Shown here piece after piece: positions 35,511-48,142 of a stretch of DNA of 64,000 nucleotides. Source of the stretch: Symsagittifera roscoffensis (taxonomy: Eukaryota; Xenacoelomorpha; Acoela; Convolutidae); the NCBI RefSeq assembly GCF_963678635.1, contig NC_087063.1:39694759-39758758 (forward strand), given 5' to 3'. A program made the position numbers and the translations under genes. The notes under the pieces are model-generated. The model ran no database searches, had not been told where the DNA came from, and was given only the letters and a program-made list of their open reading frames with translations. The stretch's first letter is position 1; each line of letters opens with the position of its first letter.

Positions 35511-36843
35511 TACATTTTATCATAATATGCAGTTGATCTATCAACCATGACTACTACCTAGAAAAACTGTCATGTAGCATAAGAGTTTAACCTGACTCAG
35601 ATCACGCTTTGAATCTGATATATTTTTTTATCGATTTTTCAAACAATGTTTAGAGCGCAGCAGTCGAAACAAAAAATTTACTAACAATTAAAAACGAAAA
35701 AGACCACTAACTCAAGATTTTAAGAATCATAAAACAAACTATTTAGCGTCGATGAAAAAAAGTGCCTTCATAATCAAAAATGCTACAAAATGTGAGCAGC
35801 AGAAATAATTTCAAATAAAAAAATGGAATACCAGGAGCGTTTTTTTTGCCAGAAAAGAATCTAACACAACCATGCAAACCGCCCATAAGAACGCATTTGA
35901 TGAAACGTGATTGAAAAATCCCATACTTCACATGTATAAGACCAGTATGAACCACTTTACAAAAAAGTTAATTTTAAAGTAAATAGTGAAACCAAAACCA
36001 ATCGCGTAAAATCAAATAGGCAACAATATAATCAATGATAAAAAAAATGTACGAAAAGGTTTGTTACAGAAAAAAAAAACCGAACTATAATTTCTGTGAA
36101 AAATTTGCACCTAGAATGCAATTTTTTATATGAACAGAGTGACATATTATAACACTAAACAGACAAAAATGAAAAGACTTTGTGACCTTCTGGGCATGAT
36201 TTTAGAAATGATCCACTATCACAAGCTCATCAACCTCCAGTAGACAATTAACATGACAACCAAGAACAGCACCACCAAAAAGCACTCATGAGACACAGCA
36301 ACTTTATAATCGCATGAGGGTCAAGATCCTATAAGGTGTACATACAGTTTCATAGTTTTCAGTTTTACCATTGAAAAACGACAAAGATAAACAAACATTG
36401 TTATCAAATTTTGTGTAAATGATAACAAAAACTATGTAACACAACATGAAAGTCTTTAGGAAAATCATCCAGACTGCTCGTAGATCGAGACTGCTGCACT
36501 TTGAGGACTATTTAAAAGTTCTTTGGTTGAAAGATTGACATAATGGCCGTGAAAAAAATGTACAAAGTTTTTTATCCCCCGCACGCAAATTTTGAGATAA
36601 AGGAATGTATTAAGCGTCTTGTATTCCAATAATACGACGAAGTGACTTGCCTCAATTTGATTCGCAATGATTCGCCACTCACGCATGTTATAACTTTTAA
36701 CAGATTGATCGGTCAACATCTGACATTTCGGAAATAAAAATGAACTTCAAGCTGATACTTATTAGAAACAGTTCTTGAAGTTAAGCGTTTGCTTTTTTTG
36801 TTGGCGTTTTATGTGTTCTTTTCTAATGAAAAGTTGCATGTTC
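35511..36843. other. AT-rich gap, no supported gene
   Basis: Mostly A/T-rich non-coding sequence, possibly including the 5' part of the LINE fossil. One minus-strand frame at 36465-36719 (84 codons; MLTDQSVKSYNMREWRIIAN...) is preceded by a plausible 3' splice site (AATGTCAG just before the ATG). It has no recognised domain and no good donor after it, so it is noted only as a possible orphan exon. Confidence 0.3.
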
Positions 36844-36847
36844 GATC

Positions 36848-37058
36848 TGTTAAAGTCAGATGTTTGTAGTATGAAAAGATAATAAATAAGTTGTATTATT
36901 TTAGTCCAACTGTAAAGCATTAAATCGAAATCTTACTGCACTGTTGTATTTCAGATCGGAACAGACGTTAGAAATCACAAGGTCAAAGGAGCAGGTCTCT
37001 AGACAGAAAGAAAACAATTGATGGCATTTACATAAACTTAAAACTGGTCCCTATCTCA
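36848..37058 (-). repeat. 3' LTR of the young Gypsy element (211 bp)
   Basis: In element orientation it starts TGAGATAGGGACC and ends ACTTTAACA (TG...CA), and it matches 42131-42341 with no difference that I could see. Confidence 0.95.
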
Positions 37059-37247
37059 TTCGGGCAACCACAAATAAATTTTAACTTGTATAAAATTTAT
37101 CAACTTGTAATGTTATCCTTGCCAATTCATGTTACAGATCAATGTCAGTTTTCTTTGAGTTTTTCGGCAAACAGTTTAACTAGAGTTTTTAGGCCCACTT
37201 GCCAAACCTCTCGTTTAGGTTTTCTTTTCTTTTCGGTCTGCGTTATG

Positions 37248-39270
37248 TTACTTGTTTTGGATACGATGAATCATAACACCCCCCATCTTATCAACACCAC
37301 GTCGCTGTCGCGTTGATTTTCTTGTCCCCTCTGCGTTTTTCTTCCGACTTCCTTCGACGGTCTTTGGCGTTCGCGTAGCCACTGTATCCGACGGTTCAAC
37401 TGTATCCGACGGTTCGATTACGTTTTTACTCGCCGCCGTTTTGTCCGCATCGTCCTCCTCGACTGTCCAATCGCTCATGTCATTCTCTTCACTCTCGTCC
37501 TCGCTATATTCTACAATCCTCGGGTTTGCCGCCTTTTTCGCCTGTCCCATTGCAAGTTGATCCTTTTCCGCTTTCCGTTTGAGTTTCGTCGGTACACTTG
37601 GACCCGGGATGCTTCCAGCGGATTCACTTGGACCCGGGGTGCTCTTTTCGATATCACGTAAACTCGGGGTGTATTTCCGGTACTTGCTCGGACCCGGGGT
37701 GCACGCTTCGTAGAACTCCTTGATTTGGCTTTCCTCAGCCGCTGTTCTAAAAAAAACACCACTTCGTCTTAATAACGCCCCTTTTTCCATTTTCACCGTA
37801 TGGTCAGTTAACTTATCGATTTTCAATGGTAAACGTTTATACCTTCTTGGATCCTTGGGGTCTGTTTTCCCCGTTTTCTGGTAGACTGTTGTTGAGCTAG
37901 CCTTGGGCCATTTTTTCCCTCCTGAATGTTTTGAAACTTTATCAGCCATCTCAGTGGCCTTGGGATCCCTGTCAGTTATCTCATTATCATCCAAAATCCT
38001 TGGGGTTTTTCTTTGCTCAGGTGCATATACTAGGTCGCTTCTCTTTTCCCAATCCAGGGTCAGCTCCACCTCAGGGAGATTGTTTGCCTTGTCTAAACAA
38101 GATAGCTTCTGATTAACAACCTTATTCCAATTTAGATTTTTCAAAGATGGTGTCTTTGTTAAGTTTCGAAACGCCGTATTTGCTTCTCTTCCATGATATG
38201 CTTCAAAGGGTGTTAATTTAGTCTTAGAATGTGGCACAAAACGTAAAGCGCTGAGCGCTCGAGATATCATTTCCCCAAATTTGTAACTTTTATTTTCCTG
38301 AAGATAAGTGAGCACGTAATTTTTTATCGACCCAATTGTTCTTTCGACCATTCCCGTTGCGCGATGGTCCTTAACCGGAGATTTTATTAGTTCAATGCCT
38401 TCATAGTTACAGAAACTTTGAATTTCATTCGAGAAAAACTAACTTTAGACTCAAGATTTCCGGGTGTTCCAATTTTCGGACAACTTTACTGTCCGACGGT
38501 ATTATGGAGTACACCCATTTGTCGTTCTGGACTACTGGGTAGGATAACCCTGGGAATTGATGAGGGAATGAGATAATTGTGTTGGTTTTCTTCGAATTAA
38601 CTTGTTTTCTATCGATAATTTCGGGCGGTATTATCTCAATATCCGAGTCCGAACTGACAGAACTGAGACTGGGGGGCTGATTTAAACGATTAAGTACAAG
38701 GTTAAGATTAACGTCTCCAGAGTTTGTCGAGGTATTTACAATAGCAGAAGTAATTTGATCTTGTTTGTCAGGTGAATTTACTGAGTTTTTACTATTCATG
38801 TTATTCATATCTTGTAATTTGCGACTTGAAATTGCGTAGCGAGAACGATGTCTGAATTTTCTTCTTTGATATTTGCATATTTCCGCCGGTATGCAAATCT
38901 CTTCAATCTGATTGGTCAACCGTCGGTTGCATGAAAACACGCCCTCTAGTGAGCGTGTACTCTCACTGTGAGTATTTGCATAATCACTTGTTCTTGAATT
39001 CTCATTGGATGCTACAAATGTCGTTATGTCAAGGCATGACTGATCGCCCTCTACCGCCGGTATTGGCTTTAGATATTTCACGTTTTGACCCCTAGGCTTC
39101 ATTTGAGCCTTAGGATTTAGTGCTTCATTTATCATTTTTATTTTCGCTACTACAAAGCGTTCATCGTAACGACTGGTCTCGGGTGCCGCTGCAGATGGAA
39201 ATCGGGACAAGTAATCTGCCATTCCCATTTTTGACCCCTGTCTGTGTTCAACTTTAAAATCGTACGGCAC
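37248..39270 (-). pseudogene. Integrase remnant and C-terminal tail of the young Gypsy element
   Basis: Starts with MPYDFKVEHRQGSKMGMADY then LSRFPS, the RNase H to integrase linker (HRxGxxN/MxxADxLSR) of Gypsy pol. Next is a long polar spacer. The C-terminal part of an integrase is then readable (VERTIGSIKNYVLTYLQ; LRFVPHSKTKLTPFEAYHGR), followed by a Ser/Thr/Lys/Glu-rich tail with repeated PGPS motifs. The zinc and catalytic parts expected between linker and C-terminal part are not evident, so the region seems shortened. Confidence 0.8.
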
Positions 39271-42090
39271 TTAACGATCGTACCACCGCGTTAGTCGGCT
39301 GAAAAACGTTTTATTTCCTTTCGGAGATGAATTCAATAACGTTAGCAGAGCCTTATGGTCCGAAATAACTGTGAAATAACGGCCATATATGTAATTTCGA
39401 AAATGCTCCGTAGCCCACACTACCGCAAGTAATTCTAATTCGTTCGTGGAGTATTTTTTCTCCGCAGGGTTTAGGTAACGCGATGCAAACGAAATGGGAT
39501 GCCACCCTGAGGCCCCATACTGTTCTAATACGGCCCCCAAACCATCGTGACTAGCGTCACAAATAATTCTAGTCTCCCGGTGAATGTCGAAATGTCGTAA
39601 CTCGACGATGTTTTTCACTAGCGATTTTAAATGTTGGAATGCATTTTCGCAAACATTAGTCCAAACAAAATCGTTGTTTTGGCTTAGTAGTGGTCTTAGC
39701 GGTGCACTTAATTCTGCGAGTTTGGGTAAAAATTTGTGTAAACTGTGAAGTGAACCCATCAGTGATTTCAACTGCTTTCGTGATTTGGGGGTTTTCAGGT
39801 CTTCAATTGCTTGTGTTTTCTTTACTAAGGGTGTAATACCACTTTCCCCAATTCGAAATCCGAGCCACTCGCACTCTGTTTTCGCAAATTCGCATTTCTG
39901 CAACTTTAAAGCAACATTAGAAATATCCAGCTTTTTCAATATCTTCTCGACCAATGCGATGTGTTCGATCTTCGTTCCTTTCGAAGAAATTAAAATATCA
40001 TCGATGAACGCGTTAGCTTGAGGGAACTCTTTAAGCAAATTATCAATTACTTTTTGGAATTCCGCCGGCATTGATGTCAACCCGTAAAATCCATTTTTAA
40101 AACGATAAGTTCCTGTGGATTTCCCCCCAACAAGCGAGAAATTGCATTGTTCGCTCGTTTTTTGTTCTAAAGCGACTTGTCCATACGCATATGTGAAATC
40201 CAATGTTGTAAAATATACATTCCCCGCCTTTTTCTCCGCAATTATCTGGCTTACTCCGTCTATTAATTCGTCAATATTTGGCATTTGGTACTTATTTTTA
40301 TGTACCTGCTTGTTTAACTCTCTTGACTCCAGTGCTATTTTTATACTTCCATCTTTTTTTACTGTAATTACGATGGGAGAGACGAAATACTTATCTGAGC
40401 ATTCTTGCAATTTTACGATATGCCCTTCATTTATTAGCCGATGGATTTCTTTATCCACCTTATCTTGCAGACTAATCGGCACCCTGCGTCCTTTTTGCTG
40501 TATGGGTCTCAAATTGTCAAAAAATTCGGCTCTTACTTTTGCATTCCGGATTTTCCCTATCCTAGTAAACAAATTTGGGTACAACTTACAGAAGTATGTA
40601 TGCAATTCGTCATATTTCTCCTCCTCTTGACTGATCCCTTCCCCTGTGATTCCCATCACTTTCTTCCGTTGAACTAACTCGAGACCCAGGGTGCCCATAA
40701 GATCCCGCCCCAGGATGGACTGATGGTTCCCGGATATAACCGACACTTGTGCTGGTGCCGCCCAGCCGTTTAATGACATCATCACTGTTATCTTCCCCAG
40801 TATGTTTATTCGATTGTTGTTATAATCCAGGAATTCGTCTTGTGACGGTTTTAGTTGGATATTTGCCTTACCCAACGTTGCTTTTAGGTCGTTAATGCTA
40901 AAAATGGTTACTGGGGATCCACTATCGATCCACAACCACATTTTCTTCCCTGCTACTTCAACTTGCACGCGGGCCCCAGGGAGCTTCAGTTCGGATTCAT
41001 TCCTCTTCCTGTGTATTGACATTACCATGTAATCGTCCGATCCCGACGTCATGGATTCGTTTTCCCCGCACCCCTGCTGATTGACCCACGACACTGGATC
41101 TTCGTTCAAATCAGTTACGTTTTGTGTACTTTGGTGATGCTCACTCTCCTCCCTAACCAGTCCGACTCGTCCTCGTCCCCTCCAATGGTTAGTACCTCTT
41201 CTAACTCCTCGGCATGTTCGTTCAAAGTGACCTAATTTTCGGCATGAATTACATGTTGCTCCTCTTGCAGGACAGCTCGCAATATGCTCCAGGGTAAAAT
41301 TTGGTGCGTCGCAATTGTAACACCTACGATTATTTCCGCTTCCTCCACTACTACTCGGTCCTTGGGTGTATCCTCCACGTCCCCCGCGTCCGCGACTTCG
41401 AAAAAATCCTTGTCCCCTCCTTATGTTACTCACCGGTTCTTGTTTTATTGTGATAGCCGGAGCTGTTGAAGCTGGTCGTCCCGTATACGATTTGTATGCG
41501 CGCTCCCCGCGTTCGTATGACAATGCGATCCTGTAGACTTCTTCAGGTAATTTTGTTGATCGTGATAACTCTCGTTGGCAATCAGACTCCCGCATGTTCA
41601 TAATGAAAATGTCACGAACATTTTCGGCCGCATTTGCAAAGTCACATCTACCTGCTAGGGCGCTTAGTTCCGCATGGAACTTTTCGAACGTTTCGTTCTC
41701 ACGCTGTTTCCTTCCGTAGAAAAGACCCCGTTCATGTGTTACATTCCTCTCTCTTTGAAACACGTTTTGCATCTCATCTAGAACCCGTGGGTACCGTGCA
41801 GTTTTGATGTTAACCGTCGGTTTCCGAGCTTTGAATATTCTTTGCGCCTCGTCCCCGATACATAGATATAGATTAGACTTTAACTTCTTTTCTGAATCGA
41901 GACGGTTTTTCCCATTTACTTCTTCAGGCAACGCACCGACGGCCGCCGCATTTAGAGTGTCCGCAAAATAGAAGTCATCGGGATCAATATCGTACTTTGC
42001 GATCATCCCCCAGTGAAACTTGACTATCCACTCTTCCCAATAGACCGGAGGTTCTGGTGTTCGTACTTCCCAAAAGGCTACAATGTTCAA
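39271..42090 (-). pseudogene. gag-protease-RT-RNase H region of the young Gypsy element
   Basis: Gag begins with VYWEEWIVKFHWGMIAKYDI and a retrotransposon-Gag-like helical domain, then an RGRGGRGG-rich basic stretch and two cysteine clusters (CYNCDAPNFTLEHIASC and CNSCRKLGHFERTC). Protease: LWIDSGSPVTIF (DSG). RT: KYQMPNIDELIDGVSQI, FTTLDFTYAYGQVAL, FYGLTSMPAEFQKV and NAFIDDILISSKG (IDD box). RNase H: RIICDASHDGLGAVLEQ, SFASRYLNPAEKKYSTNELE and SDHKALLTLL. The order is that of Ty3/Gypsy. The long, well-kept frame fits recent insertion. Confidence 0.92.
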
Positions 42091-42130
42091 TGGATTTTCC
42101 CCCCTCCTTTTTTCTCTGCTGACTGCGCCA

Positions 42131-42341
42131 TGTTAAAGTCAGATGTTTGTAGTATGAAAAGATAATAAATAAGTTGTATTATTTTAGTCCAACTGTAAAG
42201 CATTAAATCGAAATCTTACTGCACTGTTGTATTTCAGATCGGAACAGACGTTAGAAATCACAAGGTCAAAGGAGCAGGTCTCTAGACAGAAAGAAAACAA
42301 TTGATGGCATTTACATAAACTTAAAACTGGTCCCTATCTCA
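42131..42341 (-). repeat. 5' LTR of the young Gypsy element (211 bp)
   Basis: Matches 36848-37058. Coding sequence starts within about 50 bases of this LTR, so the untranslated leader is extremely short for a Gypsy element. Confidence 0.95.
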
Positions 42342-42520
42342 GATCAATGCTAAATTGTTTTGAAGTTAAGGGCTCAAAGTTCTTTTTAAAAAAGTGACCT
42401 CTGAAAGAGAGCAATCATTTTGGTTTGCTCTGTTGACAGTTCAAATGAATTACAAAATTTGTTTGCATTTTCAACTACTTTACTGTCTTAAATTAATAAT
42501 CTCAAACTGACCATATTAGC

Positions 42521-42915
42521 AAACTTCAAACCCCCATAACTTCTTAGAAAAGAAACACAGGTGAAATGTTTTTTTTTTAATTTGAGCTCAGACAAACAAT
42601 ATTTTTCAAATGGTTTTGAAAAATTCTCTCAAAATGCTTAGTTAAAAAGCCGAAAAACAACTGAACAAAAACATTCCAGGCATAAATATTCCGCACTGTC
42701 TTCAAAAATGGGAGCAGTAGAAAAAATCAATTTTCTTTAGGTTTTTAGGTTCTTTAGGAGGTAATTTTTTTTTTAATTTTTTGATGCAGGTGGTGGATAT
42801 TTTCAATGGAGAATAATTTGGTATTGTTAAAATCAATTTCTTCGATCGCCAAAATGTGACTGAACAAAAAAAGCCACACCAAGCATAAATATTCCGTTTT
42901 CTTCGACAGTCGGAA
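42521..42915. repeat. Decayed arm of the long-TIR family
   Basis: Phrases shared with the arms at 48.3-49.2 kb occur in the same order: CCCCATAACTTCTTAGAAAA, AGGTGAAATGTTTTTT, TTTGAGCTCAGACAA, TTAGTTAAAAAGCCGAAAAA and ATAAATATTCCG. An additional GCATAAATATTCCG phrase at 42885 is followed by a GTCGGAAC-like end. No ORF. Confidence 0.55.
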
Positions 42916-43109
42916 CGAAAATGACTAACAGTCTGGCGATGACTTCAAATCTACACTCCAGGGTATCTATACTTTAACATGAGAATACCACCCATCTTCT
43001 TTGGGGAAACCAGATAAAGATTTCAGAACACTAGCAGATAACATAAAACAAGCTAATTCAAAACGGAAATAAAAGAAACAAAAAACACGAGACTACAGTA
43101 TAAACTTTG

Positions 43110-44040
43110 TTCATCAATATTTCAGTTTAATTATTATGTTTGAGCGGAATTTATGTTTGGGACTGGTTACGTTTCCACTTCTCAGGTAAAAGGTAGGATA
43201 TTCGAAGTCCACTATGATCCGCGCTTGTTGTATGATGGGAGGCATTATTACGCAGCCCAGAAACAACCCAAAAGAATAGCATGTAGTTCTTACGCAAGGG
43301 CACAACAGCGGTTCCCCGTGATGAGCTGAACAGCTCGTATGCTGGTCCTTTCCCTTAAAGATACAAATAGTCAGAGACTCAAGGAGAAAACTTCCTTTGA
43401 GAATGAGTAGTTTTATTGCAGAACGCGTGAACATAGCCCTGCTCAATGCAGAAACAAACAGAGATACAAAACAAGCAACCCATCTGGATGAAAAGAACAA
43501 ATTAAACAATCATCCTTGCATGAAAAACTTGAATTCTATAAATTTCAAACAACAGTAGTTCAAAAAAGTTACAACCAAAAATCGACTATAGCGGGAGAAG
43601 CGGAACAATGCCTTTTTGAAGAATCTGAAAAAATACTTAAAATCTTTGAAAATGCAAGAAAAACACCCCCAATCGGAGAAAAGAATAATTTCTAATGAAT
43701 CATCATGATCAATTTTAATGAACAAACAAAAAGACGCAATCCCTATAAACCCAAAAAGAAACACTAATGCTACATTTCTTCATCCGTGGATACATCAGAT
43801 ACGGGGAAGAATTTTAAAAGATTTTAGCCAATTATTCAATGTCGCTAGTGAAACTACTGCAAAATTGGAAGCAATTTATTACGAGCAAAAATTCTGCCAC
43901 TTATTAAATTGGATAGAAACTCGGCGCTTAACTTATTTGAAATTGGCAACGGACGCTTGGATCAGTGGCAAAATAATCAACCAATGTAAGAGCTCCTACA
44001 CCAAAAACACAAGAAAGTGTATCATTTCATATCAATGATG
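43110..44040 (+). pseudogene. Possible host coding patch, coiled-coil-like, uncertain
   Basis: Stop-poor plus-strand sequence whose reading shifts between frames. Segments look protein-like and helical: MSSFIAERVNIALLNAETNR (from 43402), LHEKLEFYKFQTTVVQKSYN and AGEAEQCLFEESEKILKIFE (43510-43690), and ILKDFSQLFNVASETTAKLE, YEQKFCHLLNWIETRRLTYL (43810-43940). A donor-like AAT|GTAAGA sits at about 43987, and CAG|GTAAAA at 43181. It may be small exons of an unrecognised helical protein or a processed, decayed copy. The minus strand is also open for 131 codons at 43114-43509, without recognisable content. Family unknown. Confidence 0.3.
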
Positions 44041-44566
44041 ATGATTAGCAGGTGCTGAGAAAAGCACCGATTGGACTATATAGATAGAGAAGAAGAACGT
44101 TTCTTTTGAGAGGAAAAACCTCATCCCCAGCACACTAGCAAGTAACATCACCCAAAGTATTCAGAATTCAAAATGCAGCGCTGCAGTTGTTTCAGCATGT
44201 AGCACAGCGTTTTTATTACCTTTATTGTGCATGCACTGGAGAAGGAGAGGGGCACCCGCAGGCACGTAAAGTTAACAAAAAATGGTAGTGAGTTTTTGTG
44301 CTATGAGTTTATTGAGATAATGGATTAACATTTTTCTCTCAACCAAAAAACGAATTAAAACTCATTTTTTCTCAAATTTAAAACTGATATTGATATTTTT
44401 TTGCTACTTTGTTTTTGTTTCGCTCAGTAATGCAGAAGTTTTTCAAATTAATTTTCTTGAAAAGGGGGGGGGGTTGTTAAGTAGGTCCCTCTTTTTGTTT
44501 CGGAAAATTTCAAAAACATTATTTTAGCTTACAAAAATAGTAATGATTAGTTTTGCAGTTGAATTT
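44041..44566. other. Gap without recognised features
   Basis: AT-rich non-coding sequence with a short G-run near 44464-44472. Nothing recognised on either strand. Confidence 0.5.

Positions 44567-44660
<94 letters not shown>
44567..44660 (+). repeat. (TAG)n microsatellite, about 31 units
   Basis: Ninety-four bases of uninterrupted TAG units, directly abutting a hAT-type MITE copy. A plus-strand frame through it reads as a poly-serine run and is not a gene. Confidence 0.98.
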
Positions 44661-44970
44661 CTAAGATTTTTTCGAGGGGTGACGGTTTTTCAAAAAACGT
44701 TTAACGACTTTTTTAGGTCAACTGAGCAATTTTTTTTCCGAGCGTTCCCAGAGCACCGTAAAAACGCAATTTCGGCACAACTTTCAGCACCCCAAGCAGT
44801 GTTTTGAAATAAAAGTCAAAAAGCCGTTTTGGGCACTTTCTGGAAAATTTTGAGTGAAAAATTCCAAATTTTTGGCGCGCGCACGCCTTCAATATTAGTA
44901 TATATTACTGCCGAGGGCGCCTCATGAAAACTTTAAGGATTGGTCGCCGAAAATGGAGGCCCAAAAATAA
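44661..44970 (+). mobile_element. Diverged hAT-type MITE copy next to the microsatellite
   Basis: Shares CTAAGATTTTTTCGAGGGGTG, TTTTTGGCGCGCGC and TAGTATATATT...GAGGGCGCCT with the intact MITE at 21104-21517. Its left terminal repeat is missing, apparently replaced by the TAG tract. From 44975 to 45165 nothing is recognised. Confidence 0.8.
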
Positions 44971-45165
44971 TAGCAAATATGTTCCTTTGGCTGCTGTGGG
45001 GATCGCATCCCTTATGGGGATGAACGCTTGCCCACAGCCTCCTTCTCCCTGTATCATTAAATTCTAATGTGAAATTTAAGAATTTCTGAAATTCATTTAA
45101 CAGGAACTGAAGAAACTTTGGAAAAAAAGTAATTTTTATGATAACCTCTAAAAAAAATCCAGTAT

Positions 45166-46513
45166 AATCGATTATAATAGGTTATAATGGATTATATTGA
45201 CCTGTCAATTTATATGGATTGTAACCGATTACAATGGACTAGATTGACATAAAAAATATTATGATGATAGTACATTTTTAATGGATTACAAAACTGTAAT
45301 TTTATAGACGCTGACCAAAAAATGACAATATAATTGATTATGATCAATGGGCGCTCGGTGCGAGTAGTCGGAACACTTGTTCAGAATGCGTATTTTTTCA
45401 AAATTTTTGCATTAAAAATTCGAAACTAAAAAAACCCAATTTTTCTAACGCTCCTTATGAGAAACCGCATAACGCTCTTCACGAGAAACCAACTAAGAAA
45501 AAAACCGCTCAAATTCAAACAACACTGATTTAACAATGAAATTAAAACTATAAAATTAGCACGCAAAAACACAAACCCGCAGCTATTCACGATGATACAC
45601 AATTCGAAACGCATTTTGCTCCATTTTCTAGGTTGCCTTTTTTAATAAGCTAAATCTAAATATATGTTCAATTAAATTTTTCCATTCCCAAGAGAAGATG
45701 TTTCCATCAAAGTAAAAGTTGTCACGAATGGAAGACAAACTCTATATTACTAGTTCGAAACCAAAAAAGAAGAAAATTTTTGCAGCATGCTAAAGAATTG
45801 GCGAAAAATTTTTCAAAAATGGACTGAGAATTGTGAAAAAATCAAAAACTATAAGTCATTATCCAAAAAAAGTGTTTTCTCTGGAAGAGTTATCGCAATA
45901 ATAATGACTGGTGCACTGCAGCCATGACAAAGTTGAGAACTTATACAAGTATTGGCCAGTCTCAGTTTACAAACAGTCATTGTTCATTCCTTGCTATAAA
46001 TCCCACAGTGAAGCACTAATTTCGCTGAAAAATACTAATTTATGGAAATTGAGAAAATTCTACTGCTCCTCCGGAATATAGAACAAAACAAATTTTTCAT
46101 ATTGTATCACTTCGCAGGTACCATCGACAAAAAAAATTTGATTTGTTTGAAGTGCAAATAGCACAAAACGATGCAAAAATAATCATAGAAAAAACAAAAG
46201 GAAAGTTTTCTGAAATCTTTTTTTTAAATGCGTCGTTTTTGTGCTTGATGGTATGCAAAAAAAAACCAAAAATGCATTGAAAATGGTCGTCATTGACTAT
46301 CAACAAGCTAAAATTAACCTTAAAAAACTGATTTCCAGAGTAAAACTAAAATTCATATAGCTGATGCTTTTCCTGTTGTAACAACTGCTAGTTTGCTTTT
46401 CACGCAAGTAACTAGACAAAAAACAAAAGGTTTTCAACTATTTTTACAAAAACAATTTATAATATCGTTCAAATCACGACTAACAGGCTTCTTGTTTTAC
46501 CAATCACGCTGCT
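45166..46513. repeat. 1.35-kb tandem duplication, left copy
   Basis: Starts AATCGATTATAATAGG and is repeated from 46617, with about 1451 bases between starts. The beginning is an internally repetitive run of GGTTATAATGGATTATA-like phrases. Antisense frames of about 60 codons in both copies are conserved only because the copies are young. Copies differ by scattered substitutions and small indels, about 95% alike by eye. Confidence 0.92.
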
Positions 46514-46616
46514 CCAGTTTATTCTTTTAAACCTTATATGGCGTGTGGGGGGATGATTTCATAAAAAAAAAATTTAAATTTTAGAAACCAAATAGTTCAT
46601 GTTTTTATCTATTATT

Positions 46617-47955
46617 AATCGATTATAATAGGTTATAATGGATTATATTGACGTGACAATTTTTATGGATTGTAACCGATTACAATGGACTAGATTGACA
46701 TAAAAATATTATCATGATAGTACATTTTTAATGGATTACAAACTGTAATTTTATAGACGCTGACCAAAAAATGACAATATAATTGATTATGATCAATGGG
46801 CACTCGGTGCGAGTAGTCGGAACACTTATTCAGAATGCGTATTTTTTCAAAATTTTCACATTAAAAATTTGAAACTAAAAAACTCAATTTTTCTGACGCT
46901 CCTCATGAGAAACCGCTTAACGCTCTTCACGAGAAACCGCCCAAGAAAAAAACCGCTCAAATTCAAACAACACTGATTTAACAATGAAATTAAAACTATA
47001 AAATTAGCACGCAAAAACACAAACCCGCAGCTATTCACGATGATACACAATTCGAAACGCATTTTGCTCCATTTTCTAGGTTGCCTTTTTTAATAAGCTA
47101 AATCTAAATATATGTTCAATTAAATTTTTCCATTCCCAAGAGAAGATGTTTCCATCAAAGTAAAAATTGTCACGAATGGAAGACAAACTCTATATTACTA
47201 GTTCGAAACCGAAAATGAAGTAAAATTTTGCAGCATGCTAATGAATTGTCGACAAAATTTTCAAAAATGGACTGAGAATTGTGAAAAAACCAAAAACTAT
47301 AAGTCATTATCCAAAAAAGTGTTTTCTCTGGAAAAGTTATTGCAATAATAATGACTGGTGCACTGCAGCCATGACAAAGTTGAGAACTTATACAAGTATT
47401 GGCCAGTCTCAGTTTACAAACAGTCATTGTTCATTCCTCGCTATAAATCCCACAGTGAAGCATACTAATTTATAAAAATACTAATTTATGGAAAATGAGA
47501 AAATTCTACTGCTCCTCCGGAATATAGAACAAAACAAATTTTTCATATTGTATCACTTCGCTGGTACCATCGACAAAAAAAAATTGATTTGTTTGATGTG
47601 CAAAAGTTACAAAAATATTCATAAAAAAACGAAAGGAAAGTTTTCTGAACTCATTTTTTTAAATGCGTCGTTTTTGTGATTGATGGTAAGCAAAAAAAAA
47701 AGTAAATCAAAAATGCATTGAAAATGGTCGTCATTCACTATCAATAAGCTAAAATTAACCTTTAAAAACTGATTTCCAGAGTAAAACTAAAATTCATATG
47801 GCTGATGTCTTTCCTGTTGTAACAACTGCTAGTTTGCTTTTCACGCTAGTAACTAGACAAAAAGGAAAAGGTTTTCAACTATTTTTACAAAAAAAAATTT
47901 ATAATATCGTTCAAATCATGACTAACATGCTTCTTGTTTTACCAATCACTCTGTC
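46617..47955. repeat. 1.35-kb tandem duplication, right copy
   Basis: Second copy of the block at 45166-46513. Between the copies (46514-46616) lies a piece of the long-TIR family arm (TATGGCGTGTGGGGGGATGA), so the duplication probably arose by recombination or amplification inside that mobile background. Confidence 0.92.
47488..47679 (+). CDS. Small ORF with possible zinc-binding CxxC, duplicated
   Basis: A 63-codon frame (MENEKILLLLRNIEQNKFFI, LYHFAGTIDKKKLICLMCKS...) present in the right copy of the duplication. The start of the same frame survives in the left copy (near 46041) but is cut short there. The wording F-x-DKKKLICLxC slightly resembles the first half of a BED zinc finger, found at the N-terminus of hAT-type transposases. 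Only one cysteine pair is present and no His follows, so this is weak. It could be a 5' exon of a lost transposase or chance. Confidence 0.2.
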   Translation: MENEKILLLLRNIEQNKFFILYHFAGTIDKKKLICLMCKSYKNIHKKTKGKFSELIFLNASFL

Positions 47956-48142
47956 TTTTTGATTGTTTTTATGGTGCCTGATTTTGGGTTGAAAGTTTTT
48001 CTTTAAATTTGAAGTCATTTCCACCTCTGTAAAAAAAGACTACTTGTATCAAGGCACAGCTCTTAAGGTCCAACTTCCCTATAACAATCATGAAAAAAAA
48101 TTTTGTTATTAAAAAAGGATGATACTTTTCAAAAGAAACAAG

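Larger units (their letters stand above)
36844..42345 (-). mobile_element. Young Ty3/Gypsy element with matching LTRs and GATC target duplication
   Basis: A 5494-base element (36848-42341) on the minus strand, bounded by 211-base LTRs and a 4-base target duplication GATC at 36844-36847 and 42342-42345. The LTRs match throughout as read. Parts on the minus strand: a TGG primer-binding site right after the 5' LTR (42130 leftwards, TGGCGCAGTCAGC), gag with zinc-binding cysteines, aspartic protease, RT, RNase H, integrase remnant and a charged C-terminal region. Gag-pol reads as one very long frame for most of its length, but the element as a whole is broken, with about two or three breaks and an apparently shortened integrase. 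Matching LTRs mean the insertion is recent in evolutionary terms. Confidence 0.93.

Noticed and set aside
44553-44807. Poly-serine ORF
   Set aside because: Translation of the (TAG)n microsatellite running into a MITE.
45426-45614. Antisense ORF conserved at 46856-47062
   Set aside because: Conservation is explained by the young tandem duplication of the DNA, not by selection on protein.
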